Of a DNA stretch of 48,552 nucleotides, positions 1-8,406 are shown piece by piece (position 1 is the stretch's first letter; each line of letters opens with the position of its first letter). The DNA is taken from the NCBI GenBank assembly GCA_014382665.1, contig JACNJH010000135.1, positions 1 to 48,552 on the forward strand, read 5' to 3'. The translations under genes were made by a program, and so were the position numbers. The notes under the pieces are model-generated. The model was given only the letters and a program-made list of their open reading frames with translations, made no database searches and was not told where the DNA came from. The DNA comes from Candidatus Desulfatibia profunda (GTDB taxonomy: Bacteria; Desulfobacterota; Desulfobacteria; Desulfobacterales; UBA11574).

Positions 1-2
1 AA

Positions 3-122
3 GAAAAACAAAAGGTTACTCCGGCGATGTTTTTTCCAAGCGCCGGTAGGATGGACAAAATGGAACGGGCGTTTTATGAATATCTGGGCTTGGCATGGGC
101 GAAACTTAGAGGACAAATATAA
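3..122 (+). CDS. C-terminal end of an unidentified protein (partial)
   Basis: An open frame runs in from the left edge and stops at 120-122, giving 39 residues that end in LAWAKLRGQI. The codons look coding, with G or C common in third positions, and the stretch mixes charged and aromatic residues. I do not recognise the family. The next gene on the same strand makes nucleotide sugars, so a role in surface polysaccharide synthesis is possible, but this is only context. A second frame is also open to 141 and cannot be excluded. Confidence 0.35.
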   Translation, partial: EKQKVTPAMFFPSAGRMDKMERAFYEYLGLAWAKLRGQI

Positions 123-429
123 TCAGATCGGTGCCTATTAATTAAAACATCAGAATAATCTTGACTATGTCCAATAACTTAGTCTAAATCATTAGTAACC
201 AAAAAAAAAGAAAAGGAGGCACAGATACACGCAGACAAATAAGATTATTTTTGCATAGGCAAGATTGCCCGGGCAAAAAAAGCATGCCCTTTGGGCATAA
301 AAACCCCTTATTTTCGGAAGCTTTAAAATCCATTTCTTTCGCTTTTGTACAAGATTGATGCCATATATTATAAGTGCCCATACAGAATCTATTCAACAGA
401 ATCTTGGTAAGTAACGCCTCTCTTGAATT
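123..429. other. Gene-free stretch upstream of the dehydratase gene
   Basis: This 307-bp AT-rich gap holds no convincing gene. It has a perfect TTGCCCGGGCAA palindrome near 264-275 and an ATGCCC-TTT-GGGCAT hairpin at 284-298. Read on the minus strand, that hairpin is followed by a run of T, so it could terminate minus-strand transcription, but no minus-strand gene is visible to use it. The minus-strand open frame across 184-516 overlaps the next gene and looks like a shadow. Confidence 0.4.
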
Positions 430-2331
430 ATGAAATTTAGGCTTTTTTATAAAAACTTTTTCATTGTTTTGGGGATAGACTTTCTTCTTTTGACGGCATC
501 CTTTTATGGTGCCCACTTAGTGCGCTTTGAGTTTGAGATACCACCCAATACCTGCCTTTCCATCAAATGGGTCCTCCCTTTACTCGTAACTCTTAAGATT
601 TTCATTTTTCATTTTTTTGACCTTTATCGGGGTATGTGGCGTTACACCAGCCTTGCCGATCTTTTTAATATTATCAAGGCATCGACTTTAAGCACCCTTA
701 TTATCATAACCGTAATTCTTTTCAAAACCAGGTTCCAAGGGTTTTCTCGTTCTGTTTTTGTTATAGACTGGTGCTTAACGATTCTCTTTATCTCTGCATT
801 TCGATTAAGTGTCCGCGTATATTTTGAACATTTGAGCAAAGAGCAACTCTGGAAAGCTGTGTCATTATCATTTTTTGGACTTTTGTCCAAAAAACGTTCT
901 GGCAGAAAGAATTTGCTGATTATTGGTGCCGGAGATTGTGGGGAAAAGATATACAGGGAAATCCGTGATAATGCCAGACTGCTGTATAATGTCGTCGGAT
1001 TCCTTGATGATAATTCCACCAAAATCGGCAAGAAAATTCACGGCATTCCCGTATTGAGTAGCATTAGTGATATCCGCGAGGTTGCAAAACAAATAAAAGC
1101 TGATGAGGCTCTGATTGCGATTCCATCGGCAAGCGCCAGTCAGATGCGTAAAATAATTGAGTATTGTAAAGGATCCGATATTGATTTCAAGACCATACCC
1201 AGTATGGGCGAGCTCATCAACGGCAAGCTGACCATCAATGCCATCCGAGAAGTTGCCTACCGGGACCTTTTGGGCCGAGAATTGATAAAGCTGGATGAGG
1301 AACAAATTGGGTCATATCTTAAGGGACAAAACGTCATGGTAACCGGTGCCGGCGGTTCCATCGGATCCGAACTTTGCAGGCAGATTTGCCGTTTTCATCC
1401 TCAGCGCATCATACTTTTCGAAAGGGCGGAAAGCCCATTGTACGAGATTGAACTGGAGCTTAAACAGAATTTTAGCGATATAAACATTGTTCCGCTTCTG
1501 GCGGATGTCCAGGATAAACAGCAGATTAAAAAGGCTTTTGAAAATTATCGTCCCCAAACTGTATTCCATGCTGCGGCTTACAAACATGTGCCCATGCTGG
1601 AGATGCAGCCCTGGAAGGTGGTAAAAAATAATATTTGGGGAACAGCAAACTTAGTTGAAATTGCAAATAAATTTAGCGTTGAACGCTTTGTTTTCGTGTC
1701 CACCGACAAAGCCGTGCGACCGGCGAATGTCATGGGTGCTTCCAAACGAGTGGCTGAAATGCTTATTCAGAGCCAGAATGGCTGCGGGCTTTCACAGAGC
1801 CGGTTTATGATTGTTCGTTTCGGCAATGTGGTAGGGAGCGTCGGCAGCGTGGTGCCGCTTTTTAAGAAGCAGATCGCGAAGGGCGGCCCGGTCACCGTCA
1901 CCCATCCTGAAGTAACACGCTATTTCATGACCATCCCGGAGTCCTGTCAACTTATTCTTCAGGCCGCTGCCATGGGAAGTGGTGGTGAAATTTTTGTTTT
2001 AAAAATGGGAACACCGATAAAAATTGACGACATGGCCCGAGACCTTATCCGACTTTCCGGATTTGAACCGGATGTGGACATTAAAATTGAATATATCGGT
2101 CTCAGACCCGGTGAAAAGCTTAATGAAGAGTTGATTATCGAAGGCGAAGGTATTCTTCCAACCAGCCACGAAAAGATCATGGTGTTAAAAGGCTTGGAGT
2201 GCGACCTGCAGCTATTGAACGGTAATATCAACGAACTGACTATGCTCGCTGAGGAACAGAACCAAGAGAAGATTAAAGCCAAGCTTCAGGAGATCGTACC
2301 GGAATATATACCGGCCAATCATGGAGCGTAG
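430..2331 (+). CDS. Membrane-bound nucleotide-sugar 4,6-dehydratase, FlaA1/PglF/WbpM (CapD-like) family
   Basis: The 633-residue protein has four hydrophobic helices in its first 130 residues, as in membrane-anchored members of this family. A first Rossmann domain follows, with GAGDCG at 166-171, then the short-chain dehydrogenase domain with TGAGGSIG at about 305-312. The catalytic region is STDKA at 424-428 and MGASK at 435-439; Met replaces the usual Tyr of YxxxK, which is normal for this subfamily. Such enzymes convert UDP-GlcNAc to a 4-keto-6-deoxy sugar, the first step to sugars such as diacetamido-bacillosamine or QuiNAc, used in O-antigen, capsule or glycoprotein. The exact product is not readable from sequence. 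A strong terminator follows at 2418-2457, so the gene probably ends a polysaccharide cluster lying left of the window. The Shine-Dalgarno before the ATG is weak. Confidence 0.9.
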   Translation: MKFRLFYKNFFIVLGIDFLLLTASFYGAHLVRFEFEIPPNTCLSIKWVLPLLVTLKIFIFHFFDLYRGMWRYTSLADLFNIIKASTLSTLIIITVILFKTRFQGFSRSVFVIDWCLTILFISAFRLSVRVYFEHLSKEQLWKAVSLSFFGLLSKKRSGRKNLLIIGAGDCGEKIYREIRDNARLLYNVVGFLDDNSTKIGKKIHGIPVLSSISDIREVAKQIKADEALIAIPSASASQMRKIIEYCKGSDIDFKTIPSMGELINGKLTINAIREVAYRDLLGRELIKLDEEQIGSYLKGQNVMVTGAGGSIGSELCRQICRFHPQRIILFERAESPLYEIELELKQNFSDINIVPLLADVQDKQQIKKAFENYRPQTVFHAAAYKHVPMLEMQPWKVVKNNIWGTANLVEIANKFSVERFVFVSTDKAVRPANVMGASKRVAEMLIQSQNGCGLSQSRFMIVRFGNVVGSVGSVVPLFKKQIAKGGPVTVTHPEVTRYFMTIPESCQLILQAAAMGSGGEIFVLKMGTPIKIDDMARDLIRLSGFEPDVDIKIEYIGLRPGEKLNEELIIEGEGILPTSHEKIMVLKGLECDLQLLNGNINELTMLAEEQNQEKIKAKLQEIVPEYIPANHGA

Positions 2332-2417
2332 ATAACGGTCCAAGTTTCTTAAAAAGGATGTTCGTTGGCTGGATTTAAAGGAAGGGTGTGAACCAGATCA
2401 TCTGTTTTAATAGGTGG

Positions 2418-2457
2418 AAAGCCATGCCGGCGGGATAATCCCCGGCATGGCTTTTTT
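2418..2457 (+). terminator. Rho-independent terminator after the dehydratase gene
   Basis: A 13-bp perfect stem (AAAGCCATGCCGG with CCGGCATGGCTTT) closes an 11-base loop and runs into TTTTTT. It lies about 90 bp after the stop at 2331 and separates the sugar-dehydratase gene from the next transcript. Confidence 0.9.
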
Positions 2458-2461
2458 ATTC

Positions 2462-2484
2462 ATAAAATCGTAACACGATTTTAT
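2462..2484. repeat. Palindromic repeat, copy 1 (ATAAAATCG-N5-CGATTTTAT)
   Basis: Perfect 9-bp arms ATAAAATCG and CGATTTTAT flank the loop TAACA. Further copies are at 5306, 6700, 11165 and 16003, always between genes, with the same arms and a variable 5-base loop. Confidence 0.85.
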
Positions 2485-2507
2485 CCACAATAAAGTTAAG
2501 ATCCGGC

Positions 2508-3758
2508 ATGAAAAATCAAATGATTTCGAAAATTCAAAAACTGATCAAAAAGGGCGTCAAGATACCCAACCCTGACAGTATTGAGATTGGTGATGAAGTT
2601 GATATTGAAAAGATTGCCGGAAACGGAGTGGTTATATATTCAGGCTGTAAGATTTTTGGTAGATCCACCCTGATCCTTCAAGGTGTCAAGTTGGGGTATC
2701 AAGGGCCGGTTACCATAGAAAACTGTCAGATCGGCCCCAATGTTAATTTAAACGGCGGTTTTTTCAGACAAGCTGTTTTTTTAAAAAAAACAAGCATGGG
2801 TGCCGGTTCTCATGTCCGGGAAGGAACGATTCTGGAAGAAGAAGCGAATGCTGCTCATACGGTAGGTTTGAAACAAACCATACTTTTCCCGTTTGTAACT
2901 TTGGGAAGTCTGATCAATTTTTGTGACTGTTTCATGGGGGGTGGAAGAGACCGTCAGGACCACAGTGAAGTTGGCAGCTCTTTTATTCATTTCAATTATA
3001 CACCCAATCAGGATAAAGCAACACCATCACTGATCGGTGATGTGCCTGGCGGGGTGATGTTAAACCGGCAGCCCATATTCCTGGGAGGGCAGGGGGGTAT
3101 AGTAGGCCCGTGCCGCCTGGCCTTTGGAACCACAATTGCCGCCGGATCCATATGCAGAAAGGATGTTTTAGAGCAAGGCCGCCTCATTTTTGAAGGGGGT
3201 GTAAAAAGCGGCAACATGCCGTTAAGCCCCGGAATGTATCGTAACATCAGACGGATAATTCTAAACAATATCATCTATATCGCCAACCTGATCGCACTCG
3301 AGCATTGGTATAACCATGTTCGCTCACAGTTTGTTTCGGATGATTTTCCGCAGCTTCTTTTGCACGGCCTTAATGAAAAGCTGAACATGGCAATTGAGGA
3401 ACGCAACAAGCGCTTAAAGGCGCTGTCTCAAAAGATGCCGGATTCTATCAAAATTTACCAAAAAACCGCAAAAGATAAAGCTTCCCCTCTTGTGTTGCAG
3501 CAAAAGAAAGAGTTCTACGAAAGGTGGTCCGAACTTGAGACAACATTCAGGGTACATCGTGCTGCGGCAGACAACCGCGAACTTAGAGAAATGTTCATGG
3601 AAAAGATCCAAGTTGGCATCAAAACGTACGGAAAGGACTATATTTCCGTGATAAAGGGTCTGGATGTTAAGGATGCTGAGATCGGCACCCGCTGGCTTCA
3701 AGGAATCGTTGATACCGTTACGGCCGAAGTGCTTAAAATTATACCATCATTTTGTTAG
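2508..3758 (+). CDS. Left-handed beta-helix protein, GlmU acetyltransferase-like
   Basis: The 416-residue protein opens with hexapeptide-like turns (for example IEIGDEVDIEKIAG, IGPNVNLNGGFF, MGAGSHVREG, FGTTIAAGSICRKDV) typical of the left-handed beta-helix of the GlmU C-terminal domain and related sugar acyltransferases. These fill roughly residues 20-250. The remaining 165 residues look helical and charged. No nucleotidyltransferase domain with a GxGTRMxS signature is present, so it is not a full GlmU. It sits directly before glmM, which suggests a part in the UDP-GlcNAc route or in handling a related sugar, but acetyltransferase activity is an inference from fold. The start has only a weak Shine-Dalgarno (AAG at -10). 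Confidence 0.75.
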   Translation: MKNQMISKIQKLIKKGVKIPNPDSIEIGDEVDIEKIAGNGVVIYSGCKIFGRSTLILQGVKLGYQGPVTIENCQIGPNVNLNGGFFRQAVFLKKTSMGAGSHVREGTILEEEANAAHTVGLKQTILFPFVTLGSLINFCDCFMGGGRDRQDHSEVGSSFIHFNYTPNQDKATPSLIGDVPGGVMLNRQPIFLGGQGGIVGPCRLAFGTTIAAGSICRKDVLEQGRLIFEGGVKSGNMPLSPGMYRNIRRIILNNIIYIANLIALEHWYNHVRSQFVSDDFPQLLLHGLNEKLNMAIEERNKRLKALSQKMPDSIKIYQKTAKDKASPLVLQQKKEFYERWSELETTFRVHRAAADNRELREMFMEKIQVGIKTYGKDYISVIKGLDVKDAEIGTRWLQGIVDTVTAEVLKIIPSFC

Positions 3759-3901
3759 AAGTGGTTTCAAAACCTCCCCTCAGACCCAATCTCGGTGTTG
3801 GGGCGAGGGCTTCAATACTCAAAATACTTAATGTATTCTTCCGTTTGAATCCATCGCCCCGCCTTGATCTTGAACCTGATTAAAGATTTTGAAACCACTT
3901 C
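3758..3901. repeat. MITE-like nested inverted-repeat element before glmM
   Basis: Perfect 15-bp terminal inverted repeats (GAAGTGGTTTCAAAA at 3758-3772 and its complement at 3887-3901) enclose 114 bp. Inside is a second pair, GGGGCGAGGGCTTCAA against TTGAATCCATCGCCCC (14 of 16 match), around an AATAC/GTATT core. The left arm begins exactly at the stop codon of the preceding gene. The whole can fold into one long hairpin, and no coding frame fits it. Confidence 0.75.
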
Positions 3902-3956
3902 AAGTTACATTGCGCTCTCTGCGTCTGGCGGTGGAAAAAATAAAAAGGGAATTAAA

Positions 3957-5306
3957 ATGGGGAAATTATTCGGTACCGACGGGATAAGGGGGGTGGCCAA
4001 TCAATATCCGATGACCCCGGAGATGGCCCTTAACATCGGAAGGGCCGTGGCTGTATTTTTTAAAAGAAATGGAATCCGCTCAAAGATTGTTATTGGAAAG
4101 GACACGCGTATTTCAGGAGATATGCTGGAAAATGCTCTGGTCTCAGGGATCTGTTCAACAGGAGTTGATGCATACCTTGCAGGAATATTGCCAACTCCAG
4201 CAGTCGCTGTTTTGACGGCTATGATAGGTGCCGATGCCGGCATCGTTATCTCTGCCTCACACAACCCCTTTTATGACAACGGCATCAAAATTTTCAACAG
4301 CGACGGCTATAAGCTTTCGGATCGTACCGAAACGGAAATTGAACAGCTTATATTGTCAGATAAAACAGTGGCATCAGGAAAACATGTCCGTGAGACCGGC
4401 CGTGTTTTTAAAATCGAAGATGCTGCAAATCGATACGAAAACTTTTTAATTGACGCAATGCCGCCAAGCTGTTCCTTTAAAGGACTAAACATCATTGTAG
4501 ACTGTGCAAATGGAGCAACGTATCAGGTAGCACCTGCAGTGCTTAAAAAGCTTGGCGCAGAAGTTGAAACGCTCTTTGCAAATCCGGACGGTAAAAATAT
4601 CAATGAGAACTGCGGATCTCAGCATCCTGAAGTTCTGATGAAAACGCTCGTTGATAGAAGGGCTCACATCGGCCTGGCATTTGACGGTGATGGTGACCGG
4701 CTGATTGCCGTGGATGAAAACGGCGCGGTTATCATCGGAGATCAGATATTGGCGATTTGTGCAAAGTACCTGAAACAAAAAGGACTTCTTAAAAACGATC
4801 TAGTGATCAGCACAGTCATGAGTAACCTGGGGCTTGGTCTGGCCTTGGCAAATATGGCTATAATCCATAAGATGACAGACGTTGGGGATCGTCATGTTAT
4901 GGAGGAGATGGTTGCATCCGAGGCTGTTTTGGGGGGCGAAGATTCAGGACACACGATCTTTTTGGATCGTCACACCACTGGAGACGGCCTTTTTACCGCT
5001 TTAAGGCTTATTGAAGTTATGCATGCGGAATCAAAACCCCTGTCAGAACTTTGCAAGATTATGGCAGTATTCCCCCAGGTTCTTAAAAACGTAAACGTTC
5101 AACGCAAACCTGATATCGGGTCCATTCCTGAAATCAAAAATGCAATAAAAACAGTCGAAGAAAGGTTAGGGTCCAAGGGAAGGGTGCTGGTAAGGTATTC
5201 CGGTACGCAGCCTAAATGCCGCATCATGGTTGAAGGTCCTACACTGGAAGAAACCGAACAATATTGCAATCAACTAGCTGATATTATAAAAGACAAACTT
5301 GGCTGA
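3957..5306 (+). CDS. glmM: Phosphoglucosamine mutase
   Basis: This 449-residue enzyme interconverts glucosamine-6-phosphate and glucosamine-1-phosphate, feeding UDP-GlcNAc for peptidoglycan and lipopolysaccharide. The start MGKLFGTDGIRG is canonical. The phosphorylated serine lies in ISASHNP (Ser101), the magnesium loop is DGDGDR, the sugar-binding loop is GEDSGH, and the C-terminal phosphate-binding loop is RYSGTQPKCRIMVEG, where Tyr-Ser-Gly-Thr-Gln replaces the commoner Pro-Ser-Gly-Thr-Glu. The frame is open back to 3864, but that extension reads through the inverted-repeat element and lacks family similarity, so I start at the ATG at 3957. Length matches the family. A palindromic repeat overlaps its stop codon. 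Confidence 0.97.
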   Translation: MGKLFGTDGIRGVANQYPMTPEMALNIGRAVAVFFKRNGIRSKIVIGKDTRISGDMLENALVSGICSTGVDAYLAGILPTPAVAVLTAMIGADAGIVISASHNPFYDNGIKIFNSDGYKLSDRTETEIEQLILSDKTVASGKHVRETGRVFKIEDAANRYENFLIDAMPPSCSFKGLNIIVDCANGATYQVAPAVLKKLGAEVETLFANPDGKNINENCGSQHPEVLMKTLVDRRAHIGLAFDGDGDRLIAVDENGAVIIGDQILAICAKYLKQKGLLKNDLVISTVMSNLGLGLALANMAIIHKMTDVGDRHVMEEMVASEAVLGGEDSGHTIFLDRHTTGDGLFTALRLIEVMHAESKPLSELCKIMAVFPQVLKNVNVQRKPDIGSIPEIKNAIKTVEERLGSKGRVLVRYSGTQPKCRIMVEGPTLEETEQYCNQLADIIKDKLG

Positions 5307-5328
5307 TAAAATCGTTTCACGATTTTAT
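5306..5328. repeat. Palindromic repeat, copy 2, between convergent genes
   Basis: Perfect arms ATAAAATCG/CGATTTTAT with loop TTTCA begin at the last base of the glmM stop and end at the stop of the opposing gene at 5329. T-rich sequence follows (TTTATT), so it may terminate transcripts from both sides. Confidence 0.85.
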
Positions 5329-6030
5329 TTATTCTCTGTTGCCCATAATCCTGAGCAGCATCAAGAACAGGTTGATAAAATCAAGATACAGCGTCAGGGC
5401 ACCCAAAATGGCACCTTTTCGCAGGGTTGCACCATCAAGTCCGTCAGGCTGCGTAAGTGCCATGGTTCTTAGCTTCTGAGTGTCATATGCAGTCAGACCC
5501 ACAAAAACGATAACACCGATATAGCTGACGATCAGACTGACTCCGGAACTTCGAACAAAAAGGTTAACAACTGAAGCGATGACAATCCCGATAAGTCCCA
5601 TAAACATGAACTGACCCATCGAGGTCAGGTCACGCTTGGTGACCATGCCGTAAACACTGCAAGCAACAAAGGTTGCAGCACAGACAAAAAATGTTGAAGT
5701 GATAGAAGCTTTCGTATATACAAGAAATATCGCTGATAAAGTAGCACCGTTCAAAGCTGCGTAGAGTACAAACAAAGAGGTGGCGGTAGTAGCCTGCATT
5801 TTATGGACCCTGGAGCTGATGCTGAAAACAAGGGCGAGTTCACCAATAATCAGGCCGAAAAAAATAATCTGGTTTCCAAATATCAATCTCAGCATGGCTT
5901 CGCTGTTTGAAACATAAAAAGCTACCAGACCTGTGAGCCCAAGGCCGATGGCCATCCAGTTGTAAACACTGCGGATAAATGTGTTGACCTGAATTTGAAC
6001 TTGCGTCCTTTGTGCAGGAATTGTCTGCAT
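5329..6030 (-). CDS. Bax inhibitor-1/YccA family membrane protein
   Basis: The 233-residue protein is almost entirely hydrophobic, with about seven membrane segments. It carries the family's features: an N-terminal TFIRSVYNWMAIGLGLTG stretch and a late segment with VGLTAYDTQKLR, the latter close to the conserved TMBIM/YccA signature. Members are inner-membrane proteins; BsYetJ conducts calcium and E. coli YccA modulates FtsH, but the role here is unknown. The start is well supported by AGGAGGTCAC just before the ATG and a promoter at 6121-6148. It stands alone, convergent to glmM. Confidence 0.9.
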   Translation of the reverse strand: MQTIPAQRTQVQIQVNTFIRSVYNWMAIGLGLTGLVAFYVSNSEAMLRLIFGNQIIFFGLIIGELALVFSISSRVHKMQATTATSLFVLYAALNGATLSAIFLVYTKASITSTFFVCAATFVACSVYGMVTKRDLTSMGQFMFMGLIGIVIASVVNLFVRSSGVSLIVSYIGVIVFVGLTAYDTQKLRTMALTQPDGLDGATLRKGAILGALTLYLDFINLFLMLLRIMGNRE

Positions 6031-6120
6031 TGTGACCTCCTGATATTATTTATACATTTACCATCATGGCGGATTCTCAAAGCCGCAAAAAAAGATCATT
6101 GTCTTTTAATCTGATGCTTT

Positions 6121-6148
6121 AATATAACACAGTTGCTTGTTATTTCAA
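6121..6148 (-). promoter_or_regulatory. Sigma-70-type promoter for the Bax inhibitor-like gene
   Basis: On the minus strand TTGAAA (6143-6148) is followed after 16 bp by TATATT (6121-6126). The implied start lies about 80-90 bases before the gene, leaving a short leader with a strong AGGAGGT site. Confidence 0.55.
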
Positions 6149-6196
6149 GATGAAAGATAATTCTTCAGCCACTAAACCACAAAATAAGCAAAATCA

Positions 6197-6460
6197 ATGA
6201 AACCGGAGCAAATTTATCAAGCATTAAAGGAGCTTGCCGAAAAACTTAATATTAGCGTATCCGAGCAGAATTTACGCCAAACCGGTGTCAAAGCCAAAAG
6301 CGGACTATGCAAGCTTAAAGGACAGCTACACTTCATCATGGATAAACACAAATCAATTTATGAAAAGAATGAGTTGCTGGCCGCCTGTCTAAGCAAAATG
6401 CCCCATGAAGATATATACGTAGTCCCGGCTGTTAGAGAATTTCTGGATAAGTTTAAATAG
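6197..6460 (+). CDS. Small conserved-looking protein of unknown function
   Basis: The frame encodes 87 residues beginning MKPEQIYQALKELAEKLNIS, rich in Lys and Glu and predicted mostly helical, with two cysteines (in SGLCKLKG and AACLSK). The ATG is preceded by only a weak Shine-Dalgarno. It lies alone between the divergent Bax-inhibitor gene and the exonuclease VII operon. Codon use resembles its neighbours and no shadowing gene explains the frame, so I believe it is real. I do not recognise the family and see no signal peptide or membrane segment. Confidence 0.65.
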   Translation: MKPEQIYQALKELAEKLNISVSEQNLRQTGVKAKSGLCKLKGQLHFIMDKHKSIYEKNELLAACLSKMPHEDIYVVPAVREFLDKFK

Positions 6461-6821
6461 TGTCCATTTCTGGATGGACACTAAATAGCAAGACGGAAGT
6501 AGGGCCTTACAAGACCGGTCCCTAAGCTTTATATATTATGTGAACTGTTAAATCTGAATATATAAAGCCTGGGCGGTTTAGCCTGTTTTGTGTCAGATTT
6601 AATAGTTTACATAATATACCTTATCAGACGTTATACATTATTTGATAAAACAGGGCGCTCTTCAAATCAAAAAGATTGAATGCGATTTTTAACCATGATA
6701 TAAAATCGCTATGCGATTTTATATTAATTTCCACTTAAGGGCTTCTGATGAAATAACATGCCGATTTTAAGCTAAAAAAGCATCCTGAAAAGCCTGTAGA
6801 GATCCTGTCTAAAAAATAAAA
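6461..6821. other. 361-bp gap with nested hairpins, upstream of xseA
   Basis: No gene is visible. A 7-bp hairpin (TGTCCAT/ATGGACA, 6461-6480) follows the preceding stop immediately. A long imperfect hairpin occupies 6532-6618: 24 of 26 positions of TATATTATGTGAACT... pair with the distal arm. An alternative perfect 10-bp pairing, GCTTTATATA (6526-6535) with TATATAAAGC (6559-6568), competes for the same bases. A palindromic repeat copy lies at 6698-6724. Confidence 0.6.
6698..6724. repeat. Palindromic repeat, copy 3
   Basis: Core arms ATAAAATCG/CGATTTTAT with loop CTATG; here the pairing extends to ATATAAAATCG/CGATTTTATAT (11 bp). It lies about 100 bp before xseA. Confidence 0.85.
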
Positions 6822-8162
6822 ATGATTGCAAATAGCATTGAGCGTCGTATCTACACCGTTTCCAAGCTAACCGCTGACATTAAAATTCTGCTCGAGGACA
6901 AATTCCAGCTTATCTGGATTGCCGGAGAAATTTCCAACTTCAGGATTCCGGTTTCAGGACATTTTTATTTTACGCTAAAAGATGAAAATGCCCAGATAAG
7001 TGCCGTTATGTTTCGCGCTCAGAATCGCAATCTAAAATTTGATCCCGAAGATGGCATGAGCGTCACAGGATTGGGCAGGATCAGTGTTTATGAACCACGA
7101 GGTACCTATCAGTTAATATTGGAATATATCGAACCCGCAGGAGCCGGTGCCATCCAGGTTGCCTTTGAACAGCTCAAAGCACGGCTTGCACACGAAGGGT
7201 TTTTTGACGAAAAACACAAAAAATCCCTACCCTTTCTGCCAAGAAAAATCAGCATCGTCACATCTCCAACAGGTGCGGTAGTCCATGATATTTTAAAAGT
7301 ACTAAACAGGCGGTTTTCAAACCTTCATATTGAGATCGTACCGACCAAGGTTCAGGGCGACGGCGCCGAAAAAGAAATTGCATCCGCCCTTAAACTGCTG
7401 AATGAACGCAGCGACACGGATGTTATCATCCTGGCCAGAGGCGGCGGCTCCCTGGAGGATCTGCATGCATTTAATTCGGAAGATGTAGCCAGGGCTATAT
7501 TTTCTTCAACGATTCCGATAATTTCTGCCGTAGGCCATGAAACCGACTTCAGTATCGCTGATTTTGTGGCCGATCTAAGGGCTCCCACACCTTCGGCGGC
7601 CGCTGAAATGGTCGTGCCTCAAAAACATGATCTTAAACGTAGATGCGGCGAGCTATCAATGCGTTTAATCACTCGATTTACAAGATATATTGAAAATCTT
7701 CAAATTGATATAAAGGGTTTAACACAAAGGTTAATCGATCCCAAAAAGAAAATTGAAGATTTAAGACTTCGAAATGATGATCTTACTGCTCGACTCTTAA
7801 AATCATTTACCAACAATCTGTCACAAAGACGGGAGCGTCTAATTTGGAGAGTGGAAAGTCTCCTAAAAAACAGTCCCTTCCTACAGGTCCACAAACTTAA
7901 TGAAAAAATTGAACTTATAAATGATAATCTATTAATATATATAAGAATAGTATTAGATAATAAACGATTTTTGTTTAAAGAACTGGCAGCAAGGCTGCTC
8001 GGCTTGAGCCCTTCTGCAATTCTGGATCGCGGTTACAGCATCACCCGAACTTTTCCGGAAGGAGTTGTTGTCAGAGATCCGAATGCAGTTACCATCGGTC
8101 AGGAGCTCGAAGTGATAGTGGCCAAGGGTTCTATATTTTGCAATGTTAAAGGGAAATATTAA
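6822..8162 (+). CDS. xseA: Exodeoxyribonuclease VII large subunit
   Basis: The 446-residue protein is the catalytic subunit of exonuclease VII, which degrades single-stranded DNA from both ends. It has the N-terminal OB-fold (residues about 10-110, with LIWIAGEISNFRIPVSGHFY) and the catalytic region with ILARGGGSLEDLHAFN and GHETDFSIADFVADLRAPTPSAAAE. A charged coiled-coil stretch follows at about 270-380, then a C-terminal segment containing DRGYSITR. All are family hallmarks and the length is typical. It heads the operon xseA-xseB-ispA-dxs, and its stop is one base before the xseB ATG. Confidence 0.97.
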   Translation: MIANSIERRIYTVSKLTADIKILLEDKFQLIWIAGEISNFRIPVSGHFYFTLKDENAQISAVMFRAQNRNLKFDPEDGMSVTGLGRISVYEPRGTYQLILEYIEPAGAGAIQVAFEQLKARLAHEGFFDEKHKKSLPFLPRKISIVTSPTGAVVHDILKVLNRRFSNLHIEIVPTKVQGDGAEKEIASALKLLNERSDTDVIILARGGGSLEDLHAFNSEDVARAIFSSTIPIISAVGHETDFSIADFVADLRAPTPSAAAEMVVPQKHDLKRRCGELSMRLITRFTRYIENLQIDIKGLTQRLIDPKKKIEDLRLRNDDLTARLLKSFTNNLSQRRERLIWRVESLLKNSPFLQVHKLNEKIELINDNLLIYIRIVLDNKRFLFKELAARLLGLSPSAILDRGYSITRTFPEGVVVRDPNAVTIGQELEVIVAKGSIFCNVKGKY

Positions 8163-8163
8163 T

Positions 8164-8406
8164 ATGACCAAACAACCATTTGAAAAATCATTGAAAAAGC
8201 TTGAACAGATCGTCCAGGAGCTTGAATCCGGAGATTTGCCCCTTGAGAAGGCTATCGACAAGTTTGAAGAAGGTGTTAAACTTTCCAAGATCTGTTCCCG
8301 TATCCTCGATGAAACCGAAAAGAGGATAACGATTCTGATGCAGGATGCGGAGGGAAACACATTCGAAAAACCTTTTATGTCGGAAAATGACAAGAAAGAT
8401 GAATAG
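8164..8406 (+). CDS. xseB: Exodeoxyribonuclease VII small subunit
   Basis: This 80-residue partner of XseA contains the family core FEKSLKKLEQIVQELESGDLPLEKAIDKFEEGVKLSKICSRIL, split here only for description; it forms a helical hairpin that binds the large subunit. I take the ATG at 8164, one base past the xseA stop and preceded by a GGGAAA site; a start at 8143 inside xseA is possible but adds residues outside the family pattern. Its 3' end overlaps the next gene by 8 bp, suggesting translational coupling across the operon. Confidence 0.94.
   Translation: MTKQPFEKSLKKLEQIVQELESGDLPLEKAIDKFEEGVKLSKICSRILDETEKRITILMQDAEGNTFEKPFMSENDKKDE

Noticed and set aside
3864-3956. N-terminal extension of glmM
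   Set aside because: It translates the right arm of the inverted-repeat element; the canonical start MGKLFGTDGIRG is at 3957.
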